Of a stretch of DNA of 41,970 nt, positions 22,142-31,108 are shown in pieces. Origin of the DNA: Salinicola endophyticus (GTDB lineage Bacteria > Pseudomonadota > Gammaproteobacteria > Pseudomonadales > Halomonadaceae); the NCBI RefSeq assembly GCF_003206575.1, contig NZ_PZJO01000002.1, positions 118,074 through 160,043 on the forward strand, given 5' to 3'. Numbering within the stretch: the first letter of the stretch is position 1; every line of letters starts with the position of its first letter. A program made the translations under genes and the position numbers. The notes beneath the pieces are model-generated. The model saw only the letters and a list, made by a program, of their open reading frames with translations. It was not told where the DNA came from and made no database searches.

Positions 22142-23032
22142 TTACTCGGCAGTGCCCTCGGTCCACTTCTTGACCACGTCAGGATGCTCGCTGACCCACT
22201 TCTTGGCATTCTCGTACGGGTCGCTGCCCGGCTTCTGGTTCATCAGCATCACTTCGCCCATCTGCTCCGGCGTCCAGTAGAAGTTGTCGAGGATCGCGTA
22301 GGCTTGCGGCATACGCTCCTTGAGCCCCTTGTGAACGACCGTATCGATGTGCTCGGCATCACCGTAGGCCTTCTTGGGATCCTCGAGGTACTTCAGATCC
22401 CAGCGCGCGAACATCCAGTGCGGGGTCCAGCCGGTGACCACGATGTCCTGGTGATTCTGGATCGCGTTGGCCAGGGCCGAGGTCATCGCCGCGCCGCTGC
22501 TCGACTGCAGCGAGAGGTCATCGATCCCGTACTCTTTCATCGCTTTCTCGGTCATCGACATCAGGCCGGCGCCCGGATCGATCCCTACGATCTTGTCATC
22601 GAAAAGATCCGCATTGGCGTTGAGATCAGCGATCGACGGGACCTTCTCATAGGTGTACTCGGGGACCACCAGCCCAAGCTTGGTGCCGTCGAGATTGGGG
22701 CCGAGATCCACGACCTCGTCCTTCACCTTCGACAGATAGTCAGCATGCGTGGTCGGCAACCAGGCGGCGACAATCGCGTCGGCATCGCCGGTACCCAGCG
22801 CCTGCCACATCACCGCGGCGGAGAGCGAGTCCATGTTGACCTTGTAGCCCTCCTGCTCGAGCACCGCGCGCACCACGTTGGTGGAGGCGACTTCCGAAGC
22901 CCACTCCACGTAGGCGAGGTTGATCGTGCCCTTGCTCTCCTCGGCCTGGGCGGTACCGGCACCCAGGCTGATCCCTGCGGCCATGGCCAGCATGGTGTAA
23001 CGAACCGACTGCGACAGTAGATTGCGTGTCAT
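22142..23032 (-). CDS. proX: Glycine betaine/proline ABC transporter substrate-binding protein
   Basis: Periplasmic OpuAC-type binding protein, 296 residues, with a signal peptide of about 30 residues (MTRNLLSQSVRYT... ending GTAQA). The mature start KGTINLAYVEWASEVASTNVV, the AWLPTTHADY segment and VTGWTPHWMFARWDLKYLEDPKK supply the Trp/Tyr residues that box quaternary amines in this family. The ATG at 23032 follows AAGGGGAAG at good spacing; the frame is open further upstream. It is the third gene after proV-proW but is separated from proW by 192 bases, with its own leader and a tandem repeat, so it may be expressed at a different level. Confidence 0.92.
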   Translation of the reverse strand: MTRNLLSQSVRYTMLAMAAGISLGAGTAQAEESKGTINLAYVEWASEVASTNVVRAVLEQEGYKVNMDSLSAAVMWQALGTGDADAIVAAWLPTTHADYLSKVKDEVVDLGPNLDGTKLGLVVPEYTYEKVPSIADLNANADLFDDKIVGIDPGAGLMSMTEKAMKEYGIDDLSLQSSSGAAMTSALANAIQNHQDIVVTGWTPHWMFARWDLKYLEDPKKAYGDAEHIDTVVHKGLKERMPQAYAILDNFYWTPEQMGEVMLMNQKPGSDPYENAKKWVSEHPDVVKKWTEGTAE

Positions 23033-23060
23033 CGACTTCCCCTTCTTGTGCTTGATTTGG

Positions 23061-23086
23061 CTTGACGTACTGACTTGACGTACTAA
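23061..23086. repeat. Tandem 13-bp repeat in the proX leader
   Basis: CTTGACGTACTGA (23061-23073) is followed directly by CTTGACGTACTAA (23074-23086), 12 of 13 positions identical, ending 28 bases before the proX ATG. It could be a regulator site; no regulator is assigned. Confidence 0.6.
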
Positions 23087-23195
23087 CGCTCGGTACCGAT
23101 CGCGGGTCGCGACCTCCAGGCCGTGACCCGAGGCTACCGCGGGCGGCAGCATTCGCGTCGACCTGGGCCGACGCGCCGAACTCGGGTAGTGGAGC

Positions 23196-23218
23196 GCCGC
23201 CAGCGATGGGCCGGCGGC
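23196..23218 (-). other. Hairpin just past proW
   Basis: GCCGCC (23196-23201) pairs with GGCGGC (23213-23218) directly after the proW stop. No T-run follows, so it may protect or partly uncouple the proVW part of the transcript from proX rather than end it. Confidence 0.35.
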
Positions 23219-23224
23219 ACCCCG

Positions 23225-24067
23225 TCATTTGGCCCGCTTGCGACCGCGGAAGGATTGCGTCAAACGGTCCAGCAGCATGGCCATGATGACCACCGCGAGC
23301 CCCGCCTCGAAGCCATCACCCGGGCGCAGGCGCTGGATCGCTCGCCACACTTCGCTGCCCAGACCGTTGGCACCGATCATGGCGGCGATCACCACCATCG
23401 ACAGCGACAGCATGATGGTCTGGTTGATCCCACCCATCAGCGTCGGCAGCGACAGCGGCAGTTGCACCTTGACCAGCTTCTGGGTCCGCGTCGAGCCGAA
23501 GGCATCGGCAGCCTCAACCAGCTCCGTGGGCACCTGGCGGATCCCCAGCGTGGTGAAGCGGATCGCCGGCGGCATCGCGAAGATCACCGTGGCGAAGATG
23601 CCGGAGACCGAACCGATGCCGAAGAACGGAATCGCCGGAATCAGATAGACGAAGGCGGGCATCGTCTGCATGAAATCCAGTATCGGCATGATCACACGAT
23701 AGAAGCGATCAGAGACCGCGGCCAGAATCCCCAGCGGCAGCGCGATCACCACCGCCACCAGGGTGGCGATCACCACCAGGGTCAACGTCTGGATCATCGG
23801 GTTCCACAGGCCCAGGTTCCAGATCAGCGCCAGACCCAGCGCCCCACCGATGGCGAGCCGGTGCCCGCTTAGCCGCCAGCACAGCAGCACGATCAGCCCC
23901 AGCAAAGCCCACTCCGGCAGCCACATCAGACCGTCGTTGAGCAGATTGATACCCGCCTGGGTGGTCCGCGAGATGGCCCGCGTCACGCCGGAGAACTCGG
24001 TGGTCAGAAAGTTCAGCCCGCTCTCGATCCAACTGCCGAGCGGAATTCTTGGAATCTCGAAGTCCAT
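23225..24067 (-). CDS. proW: Glycine betaine/proline ABC transporter permease
   Basis: Inner-membrane permease of 280 residues with about six to seven helices. The BPD-type EAA loop is clear: ELVEAADAFGSTRTQKLVKVQLPLSLPTLMGGI. The N-terminus is amphipathic and the channel segment LDFMQTMPAFVYLIPAIPFFGIG is typical of ProW/OpuAB. Its ATG directly abuts the TAA of proV (no gap), so the two are translationally coupled. Works with ProV and ProX to take up compatible solutes at high salt. Confidence 0.94.
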   Translation of the reverse strand: MDFEIPRIPLGSWIESGLNFLTTEFSGVTRAISRTTQAGINLLNDGLMWLPEWALLGLIVLLCWRLSGHRLAIGGALGLALIWNLGLWNPMIQTLTLVVIATLVAVVIALPLGILAAVSDRFYRVIMPILDFMQTMPAFVYLIPAIPFFGIGSVSGIFATVIFAMPPAIRFTTLGIRQVPTELVEAADAFGSTRTQKLVKVQLPLSLPTLMGGINQTIMLSLSMVVIAAMIGANGLGSEVWRAIQRLRPGDGFEAGLAVVIMAMLLDRLTQSFRGRKRAK

Positions 24068-25270
24068 TTATGCCTCTCCCGCCGTCGCCAGTTGTTCGAG
24101 TACTGCGCCCTTGACCACTACACCGAGCAGTCGCTTCTCCTCGTCGACCACGGCGATCGGACAGTGCCGATTGGTGAACATCGAATAGAGTCGGGAGAGC
24201 GACTCGTCCGGTCCGACACAGGGATAGTCGTCATCGATCAGGTCACGAATGGACTCTGCGCCGGCCTTGGCCGCTTCATCGGCCTGCTCGGCATCGATGA
24301 TGCCGAGGAGCTTGCGTTCACGATCGATCACATAGATCGAGTCGAGACTGCTCTCGACCATCTTGCGCAGAACGGTCCGCGGGCCATCCTCGGCGCGGGC
24401 AGTCGCCCTCACCGGGCGCATCGCCCGACGTGCCGTTACCACCCGCGATCTATCGACCCCCTGGGTGAAGCGCGCCACGTAGTCGTCGGCCGGTGAGGTG
24501 AGGATCTCTTCGGGGGTGCCGATCTGCACCACTTCACCATCGCGCAGCAGGATGATGCGATCGCCGATATTGAGCGCCTCGTCGAGATCGTGGGTGATGA
24601 AGATGGTGGTCTTCTGCATGCGGTGCTGCAGCTCGATCAGCTCCTGCTGCATGTCACGCCGAATCAGCGGGTCCAGTGCCGAAAAGGCTTCGTCCATCAG
24701 CAGCACGCTGGAGTCGTTGGCCAGCGCCCGTGCCAGGCCGACGCGCTGCTGCATACCGCCCGATAGCTGGTTGGGATAGGAGTCCTCCCACCCTTCGAGA
24801 CCGACCTGCTTGAGCGCATCGGCCGCCTTCTTGGCCCGCTCTTCCTTGGGTATGCCGCGAATCTCGAGCCCATACTCGGCGTTCATGCGAACCGTACGGT
24901 GGGGAAAGAGGGCAAAGTTCTGGAACACCATCGAAAAGTGCCGACGACGGCACTGCAGCAGTGCCTTCTCGCTCAGTTGGGGAATGTTCTCCCCGTCGAT
25001 GATGATGTCGCCCTCGGTGGGCTCGATGAGACGGTTGAGACAGCGGATGAGGGTGGACTTACCGGATCCCGAAAGCCCCATGATGACCAGGAGCTCGCCC
25101 TCGCGGACGTCGAAATCGATGTTGGAAAGGCCGAGTGTCTGCCCCGTTTGCTCCAGAATCTGGGATCGGTTGAGTCCCTGGTCACGTAGCTGGAGCGCTT
25201 TCTTGGTGTCGCTACCAAACACCTTGCTCAAGTTACGAACTTGAATCTTGGTTTGCTGTGCATTTGTCAT
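24068..25270 (-). CDS. proV: Glycine betaine/proline ABC transporter ATP-binding protein
   Basis: ATPase of the osmoprotectant importer, 400 residues. Walker A GLSGSGKS at about 65-72, ABC signature LSGGMQQRVG at about 169-178, Walker B VLLMDEAFSALD at about 189-200, followed by a pair of CBS domains (about 280-400). In related OpuA systems these sense ionic strength. The N-terminal extension with DTKKALQLRDQGLNRSQILEQTG is typical of ProV. The ATG at 25270 is preferred; the frame is open 23 codons upstream without a good ribosome site. A promoter with TTGAAG/TATGAT lies about 130 bases upstream. Confidence 0.95.
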   Translation of the reverse strand: MTNAQQTKIQVRNLSKVFGSDTKKALQLRDQGLNRSQILEQTGQTLGLSNIDFDVREGELLVIMGLSGSGKSTLIRCLNRLIEPTEGDIIIDGENIPQLSEKALLQCRRRHFSMVFQNFALFPHRTVRMNAEYGLEIRGIPKEERAKKAADALKQVGLEGWEDSYPNQLSGGMQQRVGLARALANDSSVLLMDEAFSALDPLIRRDMQQELIELQHRMQKTTIFITHDLDEALNIGDRIILLRDGEVVQIGTPEEILTSPADDYVARFTQGVDRSRVVTARRAMRPVRATARAEDGPRTVLRKMVESSLDSIYVIDRERKLLGIIDAEQADEAAKAGAESIRDLIDDDYPCVGPDESLSRLYSMFTNRHCPIAVVDEEKRLLGVVVKGAVLEQLATAGEA

Positions 25271-25575
25271 TTTGTGGCCTGGTGTGGCTGAGCAAAAAGG
25301 TCCCGCGCGAGTGTCACCAAAAGTCCGTCGAAGACACACTGTATGGCTTTGGATACGCAGTGTTTCTGATGGCTTACACGCGCTCGGCCCGGTCGCATCA
25401 TACGAAATTATAGAAAACCCTTCAAACGACGATGATTTGTAATTGAAAACTCATTCAAGGCGTCATCTCTACTGGCGCACAATCCAGTGGCGCTCGGTCC
25501 CTCCCCTCGTCTGCGGTATCCTCCTCGGTAGCAACAGCGCCGGCATGGACCCAATGGATCGGGAATCAACCGACG
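25271..25575. other. Spacer between proV and the acetyltransferase gene
   Basis: About 305 bases separate proV from the end of the upstream gene on the same strand. It contains the predicted proV promoter (25397-25425) and an AT-rich block around 25400-25450. No gene and no clear terminator for the upstream gene were seen. Confidence 0.5.
25397..25425 (-). promoter_or_regulatory. Predicted promoter of proVWX
   Basis: On the minus strand TTGAAG (25425-25420) and TATGAT (25402-25397) are 17 bases apart, with an alternative -10 TATAAT (25412-25407) inside the spacer. The leader to proV would be about 120 bases. Overlapping -10 elements fit an osmotically regulated gene, but the regulator is not identifiable. 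Confidence 0.55.
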
Positions 25576-28335
25576 TCAATCCAGCGCCGCCTCCAGACGG
25601 TGGCGCTGCCATTCGCTCTGCGGCGTATTGAGCTTCAGCGTCGCCTCGATCACCCCCTCCTCCAGGTTGGTGACGAGCGTGAACCCCAGCTGCTTGAGCA
25701 GACGCCGCATGGGCAGATTGTCGGTCAGCACGGTGCCGACCATGACCAGGGTGCCCACCTGCCGGCTGTAGCGAATCATCTTCTCCATCAGTAGCCGCCC
25801 GAGCCCGATTCCGTGGAGGTCATCACGCACGATGATCGAGAATTCGGTCCGGATATTGTCGGGATCGTTCCAGACTCTGACCACGCCGAGCATCTCCTCC
25901 CGGTGTGTCTCCTGCTCGGGTTCGGCCGCTTCGTCCGGCACGCGCCGGATCGCAATGAACGCCATCTGGCGGTCGTAATTGATCTGGCTGAGCTGGGCCA
26001 GCTCGCGCATCGACAGCACCGCCTTGTGGTGGAAATAGCGGTAGCGAATGCTCTGCTCCGAGAGCCGGGTATGGAACTGGGTGATCAAGGGCGCGTCTTC
26101 GCCACGGATCGGTCGCACCTCGACCTCATCCCCCGCCAGCGTCACCGTCTCGCGCAACTCTTCGGGGTAAGGCATGATCGCCTGCACCGCACGCTCGCCC
26201 AGATCGAGGGCGAAATCGACCGCGGTGAGCCCATCGCGGTTGAGCAGCAAGGGGTTGAGCTCGAGGCCCTTCAACCGCGGCAGATCCGCCGCCATCTGCG
26301 ACAGCTTGACCAGCAGCTGCGCGACCTGAGTGATCTCCGCCGCGGCATCCTCGCTGTGGGCGCGAATCAGCCGACCCGCGCGGGTACGATCGATCAGCTC
26401 CTCGGCCAGGCGCATGTTGAGCGGCGGCAGCGCGATCTGACGATCCGCCATCACGTCGATCTTGTAGCCGCCGCTGCCGAAGACGATGACCGGGCCCAGC
26501 TCGGCGTCGCGAGTGATACCGGCACTCAACTGCCATGAGCCCTTGCCGCGCTGCATGGTCTGCAGACAGTAGCTGTAGATGGGGCTCTGCGGCAGGGTCT
26601 CGGCAATCCGTTCGCCCAGCCGCACCACTGCGTCGACCACACTGCCGGGCTGCTCCAGATCCTGGGCCAGTGAGCCGGTCTGACGCGAGGCTTCCCGCCA
26701 GTAGCGAAATGGCTCGCAGTTGTCGCGATGCACCACCTTGACCGCCCACGGCCCCGGCAGCGCCTGGGTGGCACGCTCGGCCTCCTCGAAGTCCGCCACA
26801 TAGCGACTGGGCGCACTCTCGATACCGTAGGCGGCGAGTACCTGGGCGGTCTCCTCGTGGGTCAGGCGATCACGCCCACGCCGCAGTGACTCTTCGATCA
26901 GCGCATGGCAACGCTTGCGGATCTCGGGGCCGGAGTCGAACGGCAGCGAGGGCGGTGTCTCGTGCAGCAGCGCCTGTACCCGGCGGTAGCGCACCAGGTG
27001 CAGGAAGGCACGCACCGCCTTCTCCGGCGACAGGTAGCTGGGAATCCCGGCGCGATTGAAGGCAGCCCGCGCCACCAGCGCCTCCTTGAGCCCCATCCAA
27101 CTCACCAGCAGTCGGTGGCGATAGCGCTCCCGTGCGGCGATCAGTGCCTCGGCGGTAGCTTGCGCGGGGGCCAGCCGGGTCGGCGCATGAAGCACCAACA
27201 CCGCATCCACCTGAGCGTCGCGGGTAACGATGTCGAGCGCAGCCAGATAGTCCGCAGGGGTCGCCGAGCCACCGAGGTCTATCGGGTTGCGCCCCGGTCG
27301 GCTGACGTCGAGCCCCGCCTCGAGCAGCGCCGTCACCGTGGTCTCGCCGAACTCCGCCAGCTGGCCACCGCCATCGATCAGCTTGTCGATCGCCAATAGC
27401 GCCGGCCCCACGCCGTTGGAGACGATCGCCAGCCGATCACCCCGCGGCGGCTTGAGTCGGGAGAGGGTCTCCAGCGCATCGAACAGCTCATCGGAGTCCT
27501 CCACTCGGACCACCCCGGCTCGCGCCAGCGCGGCCTCGATCACCGCATCACGGCGTTCGATCCCGGGTGTTTCCGGGAGACTGTCGAGGGTGGCCTGGGG
27601 GGTACGCCCGCTCTTGATCGCCAGCACCAGGCGGTTGCGCGAGGCGTCGCGCAGGGCGGTCATGAAGTGGCGCGCATTGCGAATGCTCTCCAGGTGCAGG
27701 AGCAGCGCCCGGCACTTGCTGGAGAGGTTGAGATAGTCGATGACATCGGGCAGGCGCACGTCGAGGCTGTCGCCGAGGGTGACCAGGTGCGAGAACCCCA
27801 CCTCGCGCCCCGCCGCCCAGTCGATCATGGCATTGCCGAGCATGCCCGACTGCCCCAGGTAGGCGACGCTGCCATCGGCGATCGGCTGCGCGGCATAGGT
27901 GGCGTTGAGCCGCCGGGAGGGCACCGCCACCCCCAGACACTCCGGCCCCAGAACACGCATGCCCGAACGCCGGATCGCCTTTTGCAGGCGCCCACGCAAA
28001 GGCGCCTCGCTTTCGAGCGAGGCGCCTCCGGATAGAATGAGTGCGGCACGTACGCCGATCGCACTCAGGTCATCGATCACCTTGGGTAGGCTGCGTAGCG
28101 GCGAGCAGATCACGGCCAGATCGGGTGGGCGTGGCAGATCGGCAATGCGGCGCAGGCACTCGACACCATGCACGTCGGCATAACCGCGCGGGTTGACCGC
28201 CCAGAGCGGCTTGTCGAACTGCCCTTCCAGCAGATTGCGCAATACCACTCCTCCCAGCGACTCAGGCTTGGGGGACGCTCCGATCACGACCAGTGACTGG
28301 GGCGCGAAAAAACGACGCAGGAATTGCGTGGCCAC
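25576..28335 (-). CDS. PatZ-type protein lysine acetyltransferase (NDP-forming acyl-CoA synthetase-like plus GNAT)
   Basis: 919 residues: CoA-binding Rossmann domain (about 10-130, SLVVIGASPKPESLGGVVLRNL), succinyl-CoA ligase-like domains (about 145-460), ATP-grasp-like domain (about 480-710) and a C-terminal GNAT domain (about 750-900) with the acetyl-CoA loop VRDDLHGIGLGRLLMEKMIRYSR. This is the architecture of E. coli PatZ/Salmonella Pat, which acetylate acetyl-CoA synthetase and other proteins. The start is a GTG: the codon at 28335 has GAGG 6 bases upstream and is preferred over the GTG at 28347. Divergent from a deacetylase-superfamily gene. Confidence 0.87.
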   Translation of the reverse strand: MATQFLRRFFAPQSLVVIGASPKPESLGGVVLRNLLEGQFDKPLWAVNPRGYADVHGVECLRRIADLPRPPDLAVICSPLRSLPKVIDDLSAIGVRAALILSGGASLESEAPLRGRLQKAIRRSGMRVLGPECLGVAVPSRRLNATYAAQPIADGSVAYLGQSGMLGNAMIDWAAGREVGFSHLVTLGDSLDVRLPDVIDYLNLSSKCRALLLHLESIRNARHFMTALRDASRNRLVLAIKSGRTPQATLDSLPETPGIERRDAVIEAALARAGVVRVEDSDELFDALETLSRLKPPRGDRLAIVSNGVGPALLAIDKLIDGGGQLAEFGETTVTALLEAGLDVSRPGRNPIDLGGSATPADYLAALDIVTRDAQVDAVLVLHAPTRLAPAQATAEALIAARERYRHRLLVSWMGLKEALVARAAFNRAGIPSYLSPEKAVRAFLHLVRYRRVQALLHETPPSLPFDSGPEIRKRCHALIEESLRRGRDRLTHEETAQVLAAYGIESAPSRYVADFEEAERATQALPGPWAVKVVHRDNCEPFRYWREASRQTGSLAQDLEQPGSVVDAVVRLGERIAETLPQSPIYSYCLQTMQRGKGSWQLSAGITRDAELGPVIVFGSGGYKIDVMADRQIALPPLNMRLAEELIDRTRAGRLIRAHSEDAAAEITQVAQLLVKLSQMAADLPRLKGLELNPLLLNRDGLTAVDFALDLGERAVQAIMPYPEELRETVTLAGDEVEVRPIRGEDAPLITQFHTRLSEQSIRYRYFHHKAVLSMRELAQLSQINYDRQMAFIAIRRVPDEAAEPEQETHREEMLGVVRVWNDPDNIRTEFSIIVRDDLHGIGLGRLLMEKMIRYSRQVGTLVMVGTVLTDNLPMRRLLKQLGFTLVTNLEEGVIEATLKLNTPQSEWQRHRLEAALD

Positions 28336-28490
28336 GGTGGACCTCACGGCTCGGGTTATGGTTATTTCAACCCTACACGCTCAGCGCCTCTGCGTTGAGC
28401 CCCGGTCGGGATTTAGCCATACCGCCTCGAACCCATGGGCGCGGTGGCCCCGCCCCAGTACGCCAGCGCCCCGGAGGGTCGAAACCGCCG

Positions 28491-29426
28491 ATGATCACGT
28501 CGTACCTCACGCATCCTGACCTCGTTCGGCACGACATGGGCGACTCGCACCCGGAAGCTCCCGTGCGTCTCGAGGCGATCCGCAAGCGCCTGATGCTGAG
28601 CGGCCTGCTGCAGCAGACGATGCAATCGGAGGCGCCGCCAGCGAGTCAGTTGGCACTGGCCCGCGTACATACACCAGACTACCTGGAAACGCTCGCGCGC
28701 CAGCGTCCCCAAAACGGCTTGCAGACACTGGATAACGACACGCGCATGGGGCCCTGGACACTCGAGGCCGCAGCCCTCGCCGCCGGTGCCGCGATCAAGG
28801 GAGTCGACCTGGTCTGCGGCAACCGCGCCGACAACGTCTTCTGTGCCGTGCGCCCACCCGGGCATCACGCCGAACGCGCACTGGCGATGGGATTCTGCTT
28901 CTACAACAACGTCGCCGTCGCCGCGGCGCATGCGCGGGCCGTGCACGGTCTGGAGCGCATCGCCATCCTCGATTTCGACGTCCACCAGGGCAATGGCACC
29001 CTGGATATCTTCCACGACGACCCGAGCGTGCTGGTCTGCAGCAGCTACCAGGAGGCGTTCTACCCCTGGCGCTATCTCGAGGGCGACTGGCCCAACGTGG
29101 TCAATACGCCGCTGCCGGCAGGCACCGCCAGCCGCGACTTCCGCCTGGCGATCGAGCGTGACTGGCTGCCGGCGCTGGAGCACCATCACCCACAACTGGT
29201 GCTGCTCTCCAGCGGCTTCGACGCCCATCGCGACGATCCGCTGGGTGAACTGGCGCTGGAGCACGGCGACTTCTACTGGATCACCCACCTGGCGATGGAT
29301 GTCGCCCGCCGCCATGCCGGGGGGCGGTTGGTCTCGGTACTCGAGGGCGGCTATCACCCCAAGGCACTGCCGCTGAGTGTCGAAGCGCACCTCACCGCCC
29401 TGCTCGGCCAGCCCTATCCTGGCTAG
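28491..29426 (+). CDS. Histone deacetylase-superfamily hydrolase
   Basis: 311 residues of the arginase/deacetylase fold. Zinc-hydrolase motifs are intact: the His pair in RPPGHHAERALAMGFCFYNN, metal ligands in LDFDVHQGNGTLDIF, SSGFDAHRDDPLG, and EGGYHPKAL near the end. Family members remove acetyl groups from lysine, polyamines or small amides; the substrate cannot be told here. It is divergent from the PatZ-like acetyltransferase with 155 bases between the starts, a suggestive writer/eraser pairing. The frame runs upstream, but the ATG at 28491 gives the typical MITSYLTHPDLVRHDMG-like N-terminus. Confidence 0.88.
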   Translation: MITSYLTHPDLVRHDMGDSHPEAPVRLEAIRKRLMLSGLLQQTMQSEAPPASQLALARVHTPDYLETLARQRPQNGLQTLDNDTRMGPWTLEAAALAAGAAIKGVDLVCGNRADNVFCAVRPPGHHAERALAMGFCFYNNVAVAAAHARAVHGLERIAILDFDVHQGNGTLDIFHDDPSVLVCSSYQEAFYPWRYLEGDWPNVVNTPLPAGTASRDFRLAIERDWLPALEHHHPQLVLLSSGFDAHRDDPLGELALEHGDFYWITHLAMDVARRHAGGRLVSVLEGGYHPKALPLSVEAHLTALLGQPYPG

Positions 29427-29537
29427 CCCGACAGCCACTCCCGCGACGCTTTCGTCACGCGCAACGTCGTCATGTGGCAGAGCCGGCCCGCGGCGCTGTG
29501 ATATTCTGGGTCCACACCGACCCAGACAGAGATTTTC

Positions 29538-30170
29538 ATGGCCGCCAGCAACGATCAGGATGCCGCGCTGCGCATCGCCTCGGGCCGCAAGCCCTTCGTC
29601 GAGCCCCTGCGCCTGGGTGAACGGCTGAAGCAGATTCGCCTCTCCAATCAGTGGACCCTGGGCGACGTCAGTGCGCGCACGGGGCTGGCCCGCTCGACCC
29701 TGTCCAAGATCGAGAACGACCAGATCTCGCCCACCTTCAGCGCGGTACAGAAGCTGATCACCGGGCTGGGCATCGATCTCCCGCAACTGCTGACCCCGGC
29801 CAAGTCACGCTCCCACGCCCGAGGGCGGCGCGATCTCACCCCCAGTGGCGACGGCAAGCAGCACCCCACGCCCACCTACGAACATGAGCTACTCTCTTGG
29901 CAGCTGGCGCAGAAACGCATGGTGCCGTTCAAGACCATCGTGCGGGCACGCCGCTTCGACGAATTCCAGGAGTGGGTGCGCCACGCCGGCGAAGAGTTCC
30001 TGATGGTGCTGGAGGGGGAGATCCTGATCTACACCGAATTCTACGAACCACTCGCCATGGCCACCGGTGATTCACTCTACTTCGATAGCGACATGGGGCA
30101 TGCGCTGGTCTCCACCAGCGACACCGATGCCGTGGTGCTGTCGGTCTGCACGCCCGGTGAAGGTGACTAG
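29538..30170 (+). CDS. XRE-family regulator with cupin domain
   Basis: 210 residues: a Cro/C1-type helix-turn-helix at about 25-80 (RLGERLKQIRLSNQWTLGDVSARTG, then LARSTLSKIENDQISPTFSAVQKL) and a C-terminal cupin_2 domain at about 125-205 (EEFLMVLEGEILIYTEFYEPLAMATGDSLYFDSDMGH). Such proteins sense a small ligand with the cupin part; relatives control amine, amino-acid or osmolyte genes. The target is not evident: the nearest genes are the deacetylase-like hydrolase upstream and DUF1244-moaB-moeA downstream. Confidence 0.85.
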   Translation: MAASNDQDAALRIASGRKPFVEPLRLGERLKQIRLSNQWTLGDVSARTGLARSTLSKIENDQISPTFSAVQKLITGLGIDLPQLLTPAKSRSHARGRRDLTPSGDGKQHPTPTYEHELLSWQLAQKRMVPFKTIVRARRFDEFQEWVRHAGEEFLMVLEGEILIYTEFYEPLAMATGDSLYFDSDMGHALVSTSDTDAVVLSVCTPGEGD

Positions 30171-30257
30171 TCAGGCGACACCGATTGTCTGGCCCCTTCT
30201 TCACCCGCCCATGCCGACCATGGACCCCATCTTCCCGATCCGAGGAGCCCACTACCG

Positions 30258-30584
30258 ATGCAACATCTCGACGACGCCACGCGTACCGAACTCGAGGCGG
30301 CCGCTTTCCGCCGCCTGCTGCGCCACCTGGATGCCAACAAGGACGTGCAGAACATCGATCTGATGATCCTTGCCGACTTCTGCCGCAACTGCCTCTCCAA
30401 GTGGCTGGTGACCGCCGCCGAAGAGCGCGGCGAGACACTCGACTATGAAACCGCGCGCGAATACGTCTACGGCATGCCCTACTCAGCGTGGAAGGCCAAC
30501 CACCAGGCGCCGGCCAGCGATGCGCAGCTGGCCGCCCTGGAGGCCCGCCAGCAGCGCAAGGCCAATGGTGGAGCGGACGCATGA
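30258..30584 (+). CDS. DUF1244 family protein
   Basis: 108 residues with the conserved DUF1244 block: FRRLLRHLDANKDVQNIDLMILADFCRNCLSKWL, then the EYVYGMPYSAWKANHQ stretch. Small helical protein of unknown function, widely conserved in proteobacteria. Its stop overlaps the moaB start through ATGA (30581-30584), so it is translationally coupled to molybdenum-cofactor genes here. GAGGAG lies about 12 bases before the ATG. Confidence 0.85.
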   Translation: MQHLDDATRTELEAAAFRRLLRHLDANKDVQNIDLMILADFCRNCLSKWLVTAAEERGETLDYETAREYVYGMPYSAWKANHQAPASDAQLAALEARQQRKANGGADA

Positions 30585-31108
30585 GCGAGGCGCTGATCCC
30601 GCTATCGATCGCGGTACTGACCGTCTCCGACAGCCGTGACGAGCAGAGCGACCGCTCCGGCCAGACTCTGGTCGAGCGGCTCGAAGGGGCCGGCCACCGC
30701 CTGGCCGACAAGCGTATCGTGACAGATGATGTCTATCGTATCCGGGCGGTCGTCGCCAACTGGATCGCCGACCCCGACGTGCAGGTGATCCTGACCACCG
30801 GGGGCACCGGCTTCACCGGACGCGATTCGACCCCGGAGGCGATAGCGCCACTGCTCGACAAGCATATCGAAGGTTTCGGCGAGCTGTTCCGCCAGGTCTC
30901 GTTCGAGGAGATCGGCAGCTCCACGGTGCAGAGCCGCTGTCTCGGCGGTCTGGCCAATCACACCGTGATCTTCGCCCTGCCCGGCTCCACCGGCGCCTGC
31001 CGCACCGGTTGGGATCGGATTCTCGGCGAGCAGCTCGACAGCCGCCACCGCCCGTGCAACTTCGCCAATCTGGTGATTCCGGAACGAGGCACCCACACGC
31101 ATGGCTGA
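30581..31108 (+). CDS. moaB: Molybdenum cofactor biosynthesis protein B
   Basis: MoaB/Mog-family molybdopterin adenylyltransferase-like protein, 175 residues. The motifs [38 protein letters not shown] and [18 protein letters not shown] form the molybdopterin-binding surface. The frame is open upstream, but the ATG at 30581 overlaps the DUF1244 stop. It overlaps moeA by 8 bases. Together with MoeA it would handle the last steps of cofactor assembly (adenylation and Mo insertion); whether it functions as MoaB or as Mog is not decidable from sequence alone. Confidence 0.93.
   Translation: MSEALIPLSIAVLTVSDSRDEQSDRSGQTLVERLEGAGHRLADKRIVTDDVYRIRAVVANWIADPDVQVILTTGGTGFTGRDSTPEAIAPLLDKHIEGFGELFRQVSFEEIGSSTVQSRCLGGLANHTVIFALPGSTGACRTGWDRILGEQLDSRHRPCNFANLVIPERGTHTHG

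Noticed and set aside
21509-23020. 503-codon open frame on the plus strand across pdxH and opposite proX
   Set aside because: It crosses two unrelated well-supported genes and a terminator hairpin; the translation has no protein-like features.
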